14,467 nt of DNA from JBNKHH01 sp050290245 (GCA_050290245.1 JBNKHH010000067.1:1-14467), one strand, 5' to 3'. Shown: positions 1 to 7,892, counted from the stretch's first letter. Notes: generated from the sequence alone by a model not told the origin. Numbers and translations are program-made.

Positions 1-566
1 TTCCACAGGACGAAATCCATCGGATCTTCCTTGTAAGGCGCAACCTCGACCCGTGCGCCCGCGATCATGTCGTCAACCGACCGACCCGACAGCGCGCCAT
101 ACTCCTTGTATGACCGCACGCGAAACATGACATGCCCCTCGGCGGCATAGGCGTGGCCCTTCTCAATCAACCCTTCGATCATCTCGATCATCTGAGCGAT
201 CCAGTCGGTCGCGCGCGGCATGTGCGTCGGCTCAAGCGCGCCCACGGCCGCCATGTCGTCCAGATACCACTGGGTGGTCTCGTCGGTGATCTCGCGGATC
301 GACCGCCCGCTCTCTGCTGCTCGCGCGTTGATCTTGTCGTCGACGTCGGTGAAATTGCGCACGTAGGTCACGTTTTCGGCCCCGTAAACATGGCGCAAGA
401 GCCGGAACAGCGTGTCGAATACGATTACGGGCCGCGCATTGCCGATGTGAGCTCGGTCATAGACTGTCGGTCCACAGACATACATCTGCGGATGGCCCGG
501 CTTCACCAGCGGTTCTAGCGGCACCTTGCTGCGCGTCGCGGTGTTATAAAGCGTAATCTCGGTCAT
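1..566 (-). CDS. cysS: Cysteinyl-tRNA synthetase, N-terminal part (cut by window edge)
   Basis: The enzyme charges tRNA-Cys with cysteine in the cytoplasm (class I aminoacyl-tRNA synthetase). I read the protein from the ATG at 564-566; about 188 residues fall in the window before the left edge cuts the gene, out of roughly 460 or more usual for the family. The start reads MTEITLYNTATRSKVPLEP. The expected class I signature follows: Cys31 in MYVCGPTVYD (position of a zinc-binding Cys in the family) and the HIGH-type motif HIGNARP at residues 40-46. The segment NFTDVDDKINARA is also typical. The KMSKS loop and anticodon domain lie outside the window. An AAGGA sequence about 7 bases upstream supports the start. 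The gene diverges from the YitT-type gene across a gap of about 230 bases. Identification is secure. Confidence 0.96.
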   Translation of the reverse strand, partial: MTEITLYNTATRSKVPLEPLVKPGHPQMYVCGPTVYDRAHIGNARPVIVFDTLFRLLRHVYGAENVTYVRNFTDVDDKINARAAESGRSIREITDETTQWYLDDMAAVGALEPTHMPRATDWIAQMIEMIEGLIEKGHAYAAEGHVMFRVRSYKEYGALSGRSVDDMIAGARVEVAPYKEDPMDFVLW

Positions 567-798
567 AAGCGGTCCTTCGGGCAAACCTGTCCCGCGCGGG
601 CTTTAGCAAGGTCATGAAGAGAGTAAAAGGGACCGGCCCGCGCGACAGATGTCAGCGGGTAATAATGCAGATGATGCAGATGGTCCTTTTCATGAGGCCG
701 GACATTAGTCCCGCTATGCCGCCTTGGAAAGCCTTTTTGTTTTCGTGCCTGTCCCTTTGTGTCCCCCGTGCCTCTGGACGCAATCCTGCTTTCGTGAA
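567..798. other. Divergent intergenic region between cysS and the YitT-type gene
   Basis: This is the longest gene-free stretch. It must carry the promoters of both divergent genes, but I see no convincing -35/-10 pair on either strand. It holds a perfect palindrome CCCGCGCGGG at 591-600 and a tandem 9-base duplication at 665-682. Open frames here (for example 614-814 plus, 652-840 minus) lack a good ribosome-binding site and do not look like proteins. I treat them as chance. Confidence 0.6.
665..682 (+). repeat. Tandem 9-base direct repeat
   Basis: The unit ATGCAGATG occurs twice back to back in the cysS/yitT-type divergent region. It could be a direct-repeat operator or simply a small slippage duplication; the sequence does not tell. 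Confidence 0.5.
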
Positions 799-1422
799 AT
801 GTCCCGCCTCATGACGACCCCGGAACCCCGCTTGAACCATTCCCTGTTGGAGGACGCCCAGGCCTTCCTCCTAGGCACGACAATGTGCGCCCTTGGCGTT
901 CATTTCCTCACGCATCCCGGCCTGATCACCGGACAGACCGCTGGATTGGCGGTCCTCGGCTCATATATCACCGGATATGGCTTCGGCCCGGTCTTCATCG
1001 TGGTGAACCTGCCATTCTGGGTGCTGGCCTGGATCAGAATGGGCAAGAGATTTACCCTGCGCAGTGGCGTTGCCGTGGGCATTCTGTCGTTGATTTCTGA
1101 ATTGCTTCCGCACCTTTTCACCATTGATCAGATCGCCGCCCCGGCCGCCGCAGTACTGGCCGGATGCTCAATTGGCCTCGGGCTGATCGTCCTGTTCCGC
1201 CACGGAGCGTCTCTGGGCGGTATCGGCGTTCTCGCCCTCTACCTGCAAGATCGCGCGGGTGTCCAGGCCGGTTGGGTGCAGCTCGGATTCGACGCCGTCT
1301 TGTTCGCCGCCGCCTTCCTGGTGCTGAACGCCGAGCAAGTTGCCTGGTCGCTTGTCGGCGCGATCATTGTCAACCTGATCGTCGCGGTAAACCATCGCAA
1401 GGACCGCTATATCGCGCGCTAG
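799..1422 (+). CDS. YitT-family (DUF161) integral membrane protein
   Basis: This inner-membrane protein resembles the YitT/DUF161 family, whose biochemical role is not established. It has 207 residues from the ATG at 799. An in-frame ATG at 811 (MTTPEPRLNH) is an equally possible start. The frame is open back to a TTG at 724, but those residues are Cys/Pro-rich, do not look like a membrane protein N-terminus, and have no ribosome-binding site, so I left them out. About five or six hydrophobic segments are visible. The family motif appears twice: HPGLITGQTAGLAVL near residues 39-53 and HGASLGGIGVLALYL about 95 residues later, each followed by a hydrophobic helix, so the protein looks like an internal duplication. 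It lacks the C-terminal soluble DUF2179 domain found in many Firmicutes homologues. It lies 75 bases ahead of typA on the same strand. Confidence 0.85.
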   Translation: MSRLMTTPEPRLNHSLLEDAQAFLLGTTMCALGVHFLTHPGLITGQTAGLAVLGSYITGYGFGPVFIVVNLPFWVLAWIRMGKRFTLRSGVAVGILSLISELLPHLFTIDQIAAPAAAVLAGCSIGLGLIVLFRHGASLGGIGVLALYLQDRAGVQAGWVQLGFDAVLFAAAFLVLNAEQVAWSLVGAIIVNLIVAVNHRKDRYIAR

Positions 1423-1497
1423 GTCTTTTCCTCTGGCCTTTGCACCTGCGGCACGTTACAGCCCGCCCCAACCAACACCCCCTTGGAATTCGATCTT

Positions 1498-3318
1498 ATG
1501 GACCTTCGCAATATCGCGATCATCGCTCACGTTGACCATGGCAAGACCACCCTCGTCGACGAACTGTTGAAGCAATCCGGCGCCTTCCGCACCGGCGAAG
1601 CCGTGGCCGAACGCGCCATGGATTCCAACGACCTCGAACGTGAACGCGGCATCACCATCCTCGCCAAGGCCACCTCGGTCGAATGGAAGGGGACGCGTAT
1701 CAACATCGTCGACACCCCCGGACACGCCGATTTCGGCGGTGAGGTCGAGCGTATCCTGTCAATGGTCGATGGCGTGGTTCTGCTGGTCGATGCCGCCGAA
1801 GGTCCGATGCCGCAGACCAAATTCGTCACCTCCAAGGCGCTCGCCCTCGGCCTGCGCCCCATTGTCGTTCTGAACAAGGTCGACAAGCCCGATGCCGAAC
1901 CCGACCGCGCGTTGGACGAGGTATTTGACCTTTTCGCGGCGCTCGATGCCAACGAAGACCAGCTCGACTTCCCGCATCTCTATGCCTCGGGCCGTTCCGG
2001 CTGGGCCGACGCCGATCTCGATGGCCCGCGCAAAGACCTGGCCGCTCTCTTCGACCTCGTCGTCAACCACGTGCCCGCACCGAAACAGCAAAAGCATGAC
2101 AAGGAAGACTTCCGCATGCTGGCGGTCACCCTCGGCGCAGATCCTTATCTCGGGCGCATTCTGACAGGCCGCGTCGAATCCGGCCGGCTCAAGGTCGGCG
2201 CCACCGTCCAGGCCCTGTCGCGCCTTGGCGAAAAGGTCGAACAATTCCGCGTTACCAAGATCCTCGCCTTCCGCGGTCTCGCCCAGGCCCCGATCGACGA
2301 GGCTGTCGCCGGCGACATCGTCTCGATCGCCGGCATGTCCAAGGCCACGGTCGCGGACACCATCTGCGCACTTGCCGTGGAAGACGCGATCCCCGCGCAG
2401 CCCATTGATCCGCCGACCATCTCGGTCACATTCGGCATCAACGACTCGCCCCTCGCAGGCCGCGACGGCAAAAAGGTCCAATCCCGCGTCATTCGTGATC
2501 GTCTGATGAAAGAGGCCGAAACCAACGTCGCCATCCGGGTCACCGACACACCGGGCGGCGAGGCATTCGAAGTCGCTGGCCGCGGAGAACTCCAGATGGG
2601 GGTCTTGATCGAAAACATGCGCCGTGAAGGCTTTGAACTTTCGATCTCGCGGCCCCAGGTCCTGATGCGCGAAATTGACGGTGTCCGCCAGGAACCGGTC
2701 GAAGAGGTTACCATTGACGTCGATGACGACTACACTGGCGCGGTGATCGAGAAACTCACCGGCCCCCGAAAGGGTGAACTCGTTGAGATGAAGCCCGCCG
2801 GCGAAGGCAAAACCCGCATCATCGCACTGGTCCCGTCGCGTGGGCTGATCGGCTATCATGGCGAGTTTCTGACAGACACCCGCGGCACCGGTGTCCTGAA
2901 CCGCGTCTTCCATGGCTGGACACCGCACAAGGGCGCCATCCCCGGTCGGCGTCAGGGTGTTCTTATCTCGATGGAGGACGGTGTCTCGGTCGCCTATGCC
3001 CTCTGGGGCCTTGAGGACCGCGGCAAGATGTTTATCGGTGCTCAGGAGCAGGTCTATCAGGGCATGATCATCGGCGAGCACAGCCGCGACAACGACCTTG
3101 AGGTGAACCCTCTGAAGGGCAAGAAGCTGACCAACGTTCGCGCGTCCGGCACAGACGAGGCCGTACGCCTGACGACGCCGGTCACCTTGTCGCTGGAACA
3201 AGCGATCGCCTATATCGATGATGACGAGCTGGTCGAGGTCACGCCCAATGCCATCCGGCTCCGCAAACGCCACCTGGACCCGCACGAGCGCAAACGCGCC
3301 GCCCGCGCTGCCGACTGA
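1498..3318 (+). CDS. typA: Ribosome-associated translational GTPase TypA/BipA
   Basis: TypA (BipA) is an EF-G-like GTPase that binds the 70S ribosome and helps ribosome assembly and stress or low-temperature growth. The 606-residue length is normal for the family. The GTP-binding motifs are all present: AHVDHGKT at residues 10-17 (P-loop), RGITI at 50-54 (switch I), DTPGH at 72-76, NKVD at 126-129, and SGRSGWA near 164-170. The elongation-factor domain II, the EF-G-like domain, and the BipA C-terminal domain follow. The last includes GLIGYHGEFLTDTRGTG and, towards the end, KGKKLTNVRASGTDEA. The frame extends back to a TTG at 1483, but the ATG at 1498 (MDLRNIAIIAHVDHG) matches the normal family start. 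A GGA lies about 10 bases upstream. It may be read together with the upstream YitT-type gene. Confidence 0.98.
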   Translation: MDLRNIAIIAHVDHGKTTLVDELLKQSGAFRTGEAVAERAMDSNDLERERGITILAKATSVEWKGTRINIVDTPGHADFGGEVERILSMVDGVVLLVDAAEGPMPQTKFVTSKALALGLRPIVVLNKVDKPDAEPDRALDEVFDLFAALDANEDQLDFPHLYASGRSGWADADLDGPRKDLAALFDLVVNHVPAPKQQKHDKEDFRMLAVTLGADPYLGRILTGRVESGRLKVGATVQALSRLGEKVEQFRVTKILAFRGLAQAPIDEAVAGDIVSIAGMSKATVADTICALAVEDAIPAQPIDPPTISVTFGINDSPLAGRDGKKVQSRVIRDRLMKEAETNVAIRVTDTPGGEAFEVAGRGELQMGVLIENMRREGFELSISRPQVLMREIDGVRQEPVEEVTIDVDDDYTGAVIEKLTGPRKGELVEMKPAGEGKTRIIALVPSRGLIGYHGEFLTDTRGTGVLNRVFHGWTPHKGAIPGRRQGVLISMEDGVSVAYALWGLEDRGKMFIGAQEQVYQGMIIGEHSRDNDLEVNPLKGKKLTNVRASGTDEAVRLTTPVTLSLEQAIAYIDDDELVEVTPNAIRLRKRHLDPHERKRAARAAD

Positions 3319-3378
3319 CCCTGACTGGCTTTCGCGTATTTGAAGCAAGATAAATCAAGGGCACGTCCGGCTTGATGT

Positions 3379-3392
3379 CCGGGCGCGCCCGG
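3379..3392 (+). terminator. GC-rich palindrome after typA, possible weak terminator
   Basis: CCGGGCGCGCCCGG is a perfect 14-base palindrome 60 bases after the typA stop. As RNA it could fold as a 5-bp stem with a CGCG loop, followed by TGTCTTAT. The stem is short and the T-run poor, so it may instead be a protein-binding palindrome or nothing. It sits 36 bases before the next start codon. Confidence 0.3.
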
Positions 3393-3428
3393 TGTCTTAT
3401 CCCCTGACTACGGATTTGGGGGGTAATC

Positions 3429-4235
3429 ATGAGCTTCAGGGATCTGCATCGCAAGGGCGACCCGTTCATCCTGGCGAATGCCTGGGACATGGGATCGGCA
3501 AAGATGCTTGCGGCGCTTGGAGCCGAGGCCATCGCCACCTCTTCGGCGGCCCACGCCTTTACTCTTGGTTTGCCTGATGGTGGCCATGTCAGCCGGGACA
3601 CAGCACTGGCCCACGCCGCCGATCTTGTGGCAGCGGTAAATGTGCCCGTTTCGGGTGACTTCGAGAACGGCTTTGGCCACGATCCCGACTTTATCGCCGA
3701 AACCGTCCGCCTGTCGGCCGAGGTCGGGCTTGCCGGCATTTCCATTGAAGACGCCGCCCTTCCCGATGACAGGGCCTATGACTTTGACCTCGCCGTCGAA
3801 CGCATCCGCGCCGCTGCCGCTGCTGCACGTGCGCTGCCGAAGGATTTCGTGCTGGTCGCCCGCGCCGACGGTGTGATGAACGGCCATTACAACATTGACG
3901 AGGCCTTGCGGCGCATCCGTGCCTTTGATGAGGCCGGAGCGGATTGCCTCTATGTCCCCCTGCCGAAGACGCTCGACGATCTGAAAGCCGTGATCGAGGC
4001 CACTGAGAAGCCCGTGAACGTTCTGGTCGCAGGCCCGTATTGCAATACGCTTCGGGCCGAGTACGCGGCCATGGGGGCGGCGCGCCTTTCGCTTGGTTCG
4101 GCCCTCGCGCGCGTTACACACAAGGCAATCTATGTCGCTGCCAAGGCCATGTTCGGACCCGGCGATTTTTCACCCCTCGGGACCGCCATGTCGGGAGCCG
4201 AAGTCGATGCTCTTCTGGCCGGGGGTTCTGATTAA
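3429..4235 (+). CDS. PEP mutase/isocitrate lyase superfamily enzyme
   Basis: This is a 268-residue cytosolic protein of the PEP-mutase/isocitrate-lyase superfamily, a TIM-barrel group whose Mg-dependent enzymes make or break C-C or C-P bonds next to a carboxylate. Visible landmarks are ANAWDMGSAKML (residues 16-27), the SSAAHAFTLGLPDG stretch (38-51), the metal-site loop SGDFENGFG (75-83, where many members have DADTGYG), ISIEDA (104-109) and VARADG (143-148). It lacks the KKCGH catalytic loop of true isocitrate or methylisocitrate lyase, so it is neither of those. The subgroup with a D-x-E-N-G-[FY]-G loop is widespread and mostly uncharacterised; oxaloacetate decarboxylase-like or phosphonate chemistry is possible but not shown. 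A run of six G at 3418-3423 serves as ribosome-binding site for the ATG at 3429. No phosphonate genes are nearby. Its 3' end overlaps the next gene by 29 bases. Confidence 0.88.
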   Translation: MSFRDLHRKGDPFILANAWDMGSAKMLAALGAEAIATSSAAHAFTLGLPDGGHVSRDTALAHAADLVAAVNVPVSGDFENGFGHDPDFIAETVRLSAEVGLAGISIEDAALPDDRAYDFDLAVERIRAAAAAARALPKDFVLVARADGVMNGHYNIDEALRRIRAFDEAGADCLYVPLPKTLDDLKAVIEATEKPVNVLVAGPYCNTLRAEYAAMGAARLSLGSALARVTHKAIYVAAKAMFGPGDFSPLGTAMSGAEVDALLAGGSD

Positions 4236-4884
4236 GGCCCCGCTTCTTTCCCTGATCGCCGCGGCCTCACCCGCCGTGGCGCTCACCTGCGGCGAAGACC
4301 TGGTCACCATTCCCGACGATACGCCCTGGTCGGAACGCATGTGCGCCCAGGCCGACCGCGCCGTTGCCGACCTGGCGAAATGCGGCATGCCACTGAAGGC
4401 ACCCGTCACGGTCTCGCTCGCCGAGGATCTCGGGGCATCCTGCGTGGGCGTCTTTCACTGCGGCGAAGGGCAAATAGAGCTTCTTAACCCCGAATCCCTT
4501 GCGACAGCGAAACTGGACAGCGGCCTGTTCAGCGAGCTCGACACCTTGACCTATTTCGACAGCATCCTTTTTCATGAACTGGTCCACGCGGCCTATGACC
4601 CCACCCCCTGCCCGTTCAAATTCGGATGTATGGCAACGGCCGAATACCTCGCATACGCGTTCCAAATCAGGTCTCTTTCGGATGAGGACCGGACCAACAT
4701 CGGCCTTGAATTCACTGATCAAAAGAAGATCGCGCCCGACGAAATCAATGCCATGATCGCTCTCATGGCGCCCAGTGTATTCGCCAGCAAGGCCTGGTTA
4801 CACTTCGAGCAACACCCCGAACAATGTGCCTTTGTCGAAGAACTTGCCGAAGGTGCAACCTATTTCGACCGCGCGGAGCAGTGA
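4207..4884 (+). CDS. Exported Cys-rich protein with HExxH zinc-protease-like motif
   Basis: I do not recognise a named family. The 225-residue product starts with a plausible Sec signal peptide, MLFWPGVLIKAPLLSLIAAA then SPAVA, with likely cleavage after residue 25, so it should be periplasmic or secreted. The sequence FHELVHAAYD places an HExxH motif at H123-H127. An EYLAY segment follows at E146, 19 residues later, a spacing and context that resemble gluzincin-type metallopeptidases (HExxH plus downstream Glu). The mature part has eight cysteines (28, 46, 59, 79, 85, 135, 141, 207), enough for four disulfides. I chose the ATG at 4207 because GGGAG lies 9 bases upstream and it gives a clean signal peptide. 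The frame is open further upstream to 4093, inside the previous gene. The start lies inside the end of the PEP-mutase-like gene, suggesting translational coupling. Protease activity is inferred only. Confidence 0.78.
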   Translation: MLFWPGVLIKAPLLSLIAAASPAVALTCGEDLVTIPDDTPWSERMCAQADRAVADLAKCGMPLKAPVTVSLAEDLGASCVGVFHCGEGQIELLNPESLATAKLDSGLFSELDTLTYFDSILFHELVHAAYDPTPCPFKFGCMATAEYLAYAFQIRSLSDEDRTNIGLEFTDQKKIAPDEINAMIALMAPSVFASKAWLHFEQHPEQCAFVEELAEGATYFDRAEQ

Positions 4885-4893
4885 AGGGTCACT
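4880..4893. other. Convergent gene ends with stop codons in an inverted repeat
   Basis: The plus gene stops at 4882-4884 and the minus DUF1330 gene stops at 4889-4891, leaving only AGGG between them. The stops lie in the perfect arms AGTGA-AGGG-TCACT. The stem is too short to be a convincing bidirectional terminator. Confidence 0.5.
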
Positions 4894-5176
4894 CGTCGGT
4901 TTCCACGATCAGGAGTTCACGCTCGGACGCGCCGCGCGCATGGCTCAGCGCCTCCTGATACTCCGGCGAGTGATAGCAAGTCTCCGCCGCCTCGACTGAG
5001 GGGAACCTGGCAACCACGTTTCGCGGGCGTTCCTTGCCTTCAAGCTGAACGAAGCGCCCGCCACGGGCAATGAAATGCCCGCCGTGCCTAGCAATCGCGG
5101 GACCAGCCAGTTCGGCATAGCGCCCATAGGCGTCAGCGTCGGTCACCGTTACATGAGCAATCCAAAGCGCGGGCAT
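4889..5176 (-). CDS. DUF1330 family protein
   Basis: This is a small soluble protein of 95 residues, full length for DUF1330, a dimeric ferredoxin-like alpha/beta barrel fold with no settled function. The family pattern is clear: YGRYAELAGPAIARHGGHFI (residues 17-36), ARGGRF, LEGKERPRNVVARFPS (45-60) and the C-terminal SPEYQEALSHARGASERE (70-87). Its ATG at 5174-5176 follows the alaS stop codon with no gap. A GGAGG ribosome-binding site sits inside the last codons of alaS, 5 to 6 bases from the start, so the two are probably one transcript and translationally coupled. Association with alaS need not mean a role in translation. The gene runs convergently into the HExxH protein gene with 4 bases between stops. 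Confidence 0.92.
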   Translation of the reverse strand: MPALWIAHVTVTDADAYGRYAELAGPAIARHGGHFIARGGRFVQLEGKERPRNVVARFPSVEAAETCYHSPEYQEALSHARGASERELLIVETDE

Positions 5177-7858
5177 CTATCCCTCCATCAGTTTCTTGAC
5201 AGCGGCAATCGCCGCATCGGCATTTTCTACCGAGGCACCACCGCCCTGGGCCATGTCGGGGCGGCCACCGCCCCCTTTGCCGCCCAGTTCGGCGACAGCG
5301 GCACGGACCATGTCCACAGCCGAGAGGCTGTCAGTCAGATCGTCGGTCACGCCGGCCGCCACAGCAGCCTTGCCGCCCGTGTCGGCAACGATCAGAACAG
5401 CACCCGACCCCATGTTGCTTTTGAACTGATCAACAAGAGCAGGAAGGTCCTTTCCGGTTACACCGCTCAGAACAACGCTTTCAAAAACCACGCCATTGAC
5501 TGTTGCCTTCTCGGAACCGCCTGCCGAGCCACCGGCCTGACCACCGCCGGCCATTGCCAACTGGCGGCGCAGATCGGCGACCTCGTCCTGCAACTGGCGC
5601 CGCTCGGTCTGGAGCGTTTTCACCCGGTCGAAGACTTCGGCGGGCTGCGCCTTCAAGGCTGCGGCCACCCTGGTCAGACGAGTGTCCTGTTCGCTGAGAT
5701 AGGCGAGCGCCTCCTGCCCGGTCAGCGCCTCGATCCGGCGAACCCCGGCAGAAGATGCGCTGTCGCCAAGGGCCACGAACAGGCCGATATCGCCCGTTCG
5801 CCCGACATGGGTGCCGCCACACAACTCGATCGAGTAGGTGTTACCATCCGTGCCCTTGCCCGTCGCCGCCGTCCCCATCGACACCACGCGGACCTCGTCG
5901 CCGTACTTTTCCCCAAACAGGGCTTGAGCCCCAAGTCCCCGCGCATCGTCTGGCGTCATGATCCGTGTTTCAACGGGCGTGTTCTGGCGGATGAATGCAT
6001 TCACCTCATCCTCGACCCGACGCAACTCGTCGGCGCTCATGGCCTTCTGGTGACTAAAGTCGAACCGGATCCGATCCGGCGCGTTCAGCGAACCACGCTG
6101 TGCGACGTGATCGCCAAGCGCCTGGCGCAGAGCCTCGTGCAGCAAATGCGTGGCTGAATGGCTCGACCGGATGGCGGACCGGCGCGTGTGGTCAACTTTG
6201 AGAGCCACGGGCGCACCAACCGTCAGATGTCCCTTGCTCACCTCGGCCTGCATGGCCCAGACCTTGCCGCCTGCGAAGCGCTGTGTATCCGAAACCTCGG
6301 CCATGTCGTTGTCGTCGCCCACCCCGCGGATCTGCCCGGTGTCCCCCACCTGGCCACCGGCCTCACCGTAGAACGGCGTCTGATTGGTCACGACCCAACC
6401 GGTTTCGCCCTCTTCCAGCGCATTCACCTTCAAACCATCGCGTACGATGGCCAGAATCTGCCCCTCGGCGGTTTCGGTTTCATAGCCCAGGAACTCGGTC
6501 GCTCCGTGGATCTCGGCAAGGTCGAACCAGACGGTCGCGTCCTTGGCCTCGCCCGAGCCGGCCCAGGCCGCGCGCGCCTTCGCCTTTTGCTCTTCCATGG
6601 CCGCGTCGAACCCTTCGACCTCGACCGCCCGGCCCTTTTCGCGCAAGGCGTCCTGGGTCAAGTCCAGCGGGAAGCCATAGGTGTCATACAGTTTGAACGC
6701 CGCCTCGCCGGACAGGTCAACGCCCTCGGGCAGCTTGTCCAACTCTTCGTCCAAGAGCTTCAGACCACGGTCCAGCGTTTGCAGGAACCGCGTTTCTTCC
6801 AGCTTGAGGGTTTCTTCTATCATCGGCTGGGCGCGCCCCAATTCGGGGTAGGCCCGTCCCATTTCGGCCACCAGGGTCGGCACGATCTTGTGCATGACCG
6901 GATCTTTCGCGCCGGCCATATGGGCATGACGCATCGCGCGGCGCATGATCCGGCGCAGAACATAGCCACGACCTTCGTTTGAGGGCATCACCCCGTCGGC
7001 GATCAGGAAAGAGGTCGAGCGCACATGGTCCGCCACCACACGATGATGAACATTCTGGGGGCCGTCAGGGTCTGAACTGGTTGCATGTGCGCTGGCTTCG
7101 ATCAGGGCGCGCATGGTATCCGTGTCATAGTTGTCGTGCTTGCCCTGCAACAGGGCGCCAATCCGTTCCAGCCCCATGCCCGTGTCGATCGACTGCATGT
7201 CCAACTCGCGCATCGAGCCGTCCTCGAATTGCTCGTTCTGCATGAAGACGATATTCCAGATCTCGATGAAGCGGTCGCCATCCTCCTCGGGCGATCCCGG
7301 AGGCCCACCCCAGATGTGATCGCCGTGGTCATAAAAGATCTCGGTACACGGACCGCATGGCCCGGTTGGTCCCATCTGCCAGAAGTTGTCAGAGGTCGCG
7401 ATGCGAATAATCCGGTCCTCGGGGATGCCCAGCTTTTTCCAGATCCCGAACGCCTCGTCGTCTGTATGATAGACCGTCGCCAGGAGGCGGTTCTTGTCGA
7501 TCCCGAAATCGCCCGTCAACAGGTTCCACGCAAACGGGATCGCCTCTTCCTTGAAATAATCGCCGAACGAGAAATTCCCCAGCATCTCAAAAAAGGTATG
7601 ATGCCGCGCCGTATAGCCGACATTGTCCAGGTCGTTATGCTTGCCACCCGCCCGCACGCATTTCTGCGAGGTGGTCGCTCGGACATAGTCTCGCTTTTCC
7701 AGCCCGGTGAACAGGTTCTTGAACTGCACCATGCCGGAATTGACGAACATCAGCGTCGGATCGTTCCGTGGCACCAGAGGTGAGCTGTCGACCACCTCGT
7801 GGCCATTGCGTTCGAAATAACTCAAAAAGGTCGAGCGGATATCATTCAGGCTGGTCAT
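5177..7858 (-). CDS. alaS: Alanyl-tRNA synthetase
   Basis: AlaS charges tRNA-Ala and clears mischarged Ser- and Gly-tRNA-Ala. The 893 residues are slightly long but normal for alphaproteobacteria. The class II core is seen in TTSQKCVRAGGKHNDLDNVG (62-81), TARHHTFFEMLGNFSFGDYF (83-102), GPCGPCTEI (166-174) and TGMGLER (226-232). The editing domain has its zinc-ligand pairs H567-SAT-H571 and C680-GGT-H684. The C-terminal DHHA1-type C-Ala region carries the glycine-rich GGKGGGGRPDMAQGGG near its end. The ATG at 7856-7858 gives the family-typical start MTSLNDIRSTFL. The ribosome-binding site is weak (GAAAG). All catalytic and editing residues I looked for are intact. The 126-base gap upstream holds a candidate promoter with a dyad. 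It is followed directly by the DUF1330 gene. Confidence 0.98.
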   Translation of the reverse strand: MTSLNDIRSTFLSYFERNGHEVVDSSPLVPRNDPTLMFVNSGMVQFKNLFTGLEKRDYVRATTSQKCVRAGGKHNDLDNVGYTARHHTFFEMLGNFSFGDYFKEEAIPFAWNLLTGDFGIDKNRLLATVYHTDDEAFGIWKKLGIPEDRIIRIATSDNFWQMGPTGPCGPCTEIFYDHGDHIWGGPPGSPEEDGDRFIEIWNIVFMQNEQFEDGSMRELDMQSIDTGMGLERIGALLQGKHDNYDTDTMRALIEASAHATSSDPDGPQNVHHRVVADHVRSTSFLIADGVMPSNEGRGYVLRRIMRRAMRHAHMAGAKDPVMHKIVPTLVAEMGRAYPELGRAQPMIEETLKLEETRFLQTLDRGLKLLDEELDKLPEGVDLSGEAAFKLYDTYGFPLDLTQDALREKGRAVEVEGFDAAMEEQKAKARAAWAGSGEAKDATVWFDLAEIHGATEFLGYETETAEGQILAIVRDGLKVNALEEGETGWVVTNQTPFYGEAGGQVGDTGQIRGVGDDNDMAEVSDTQRFAGGKVWAMQAEVSKGHLTVGAPVALKVDHTRRSAIRSSHSATHLLHEALRQALGDHVAQRGSLNAPDRIRFDFSHQKAMSADELRRVEDEVNAFIRQNTPVETRIMTPDDARGLGAQALFGEKYGDEVRVVSMGTAATGKGTDGNTYSIELCGGTHVGRTGDIGLFVALGDSASSAGVRRIEALTGQEALAYLSEQDTRLTRVAAALKAQPAEVFDRVKTLQTERRQLQDEVADLRRQLAMAGGGQAGGSAGGSEKATVNGVVFESVVLSGVTGKDLPALVDQFKSNMGSGAVLIVADTGGKAAVAAGVTDDLTDSLSAVDMVRAAVAELGGKGGGGRPDMAQGGGASVENADAAIAAVKKLMEG

Positions 7859-7892
7859 GGGCTTTCACGTCGCAATCCGGGCAGGAATTCAG

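Noticed and set aside
591..600. Palindrome CCCGCGCGGG as an operator or terminator of cysS
   Set aside because: Short GC-only palindromes are expected by chance at this base composition and it is not followed by a T-run.
724..798. N-terminal extension of the YitT-type protein from a TTG
   Set aside because: The extra 25 residues are Cys/Pro-rich with no ribosome-binding site; an ATG at 799 or 811 fits better.
614..814. Small frame of 66 codons between cysS and the YitT-type gene
   Set aside because: No ribosome-binding site, odd composition, and it overlaps the likely starts at 799 and 811.
1483..1497. TTG start five codons ahead of typA
   Set aside because: The ATG at 1498 gives the conserved N-terminus of the family.
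1759..3348. Long minus-strand open frame (529 codons) opposite typA
   Set aside because: It mirrors the well-conserved typA frame, has no recognisable domain, and is a side effect of high-GC codon use.
3429..4235. Isocitrate lyase or methylisocitrate lyase
   Set aside because: The KKCGH-type catalytic cysteine loop is absent, so only superfamily membership is claimed.
5075..6157. Long plus-strand open frame (360 codons), with further plus frames at 6158-6982 and 7085-7783
   Set aside because: All lie antisense to alaS, which is complete with all motifs; the translations show no family features.
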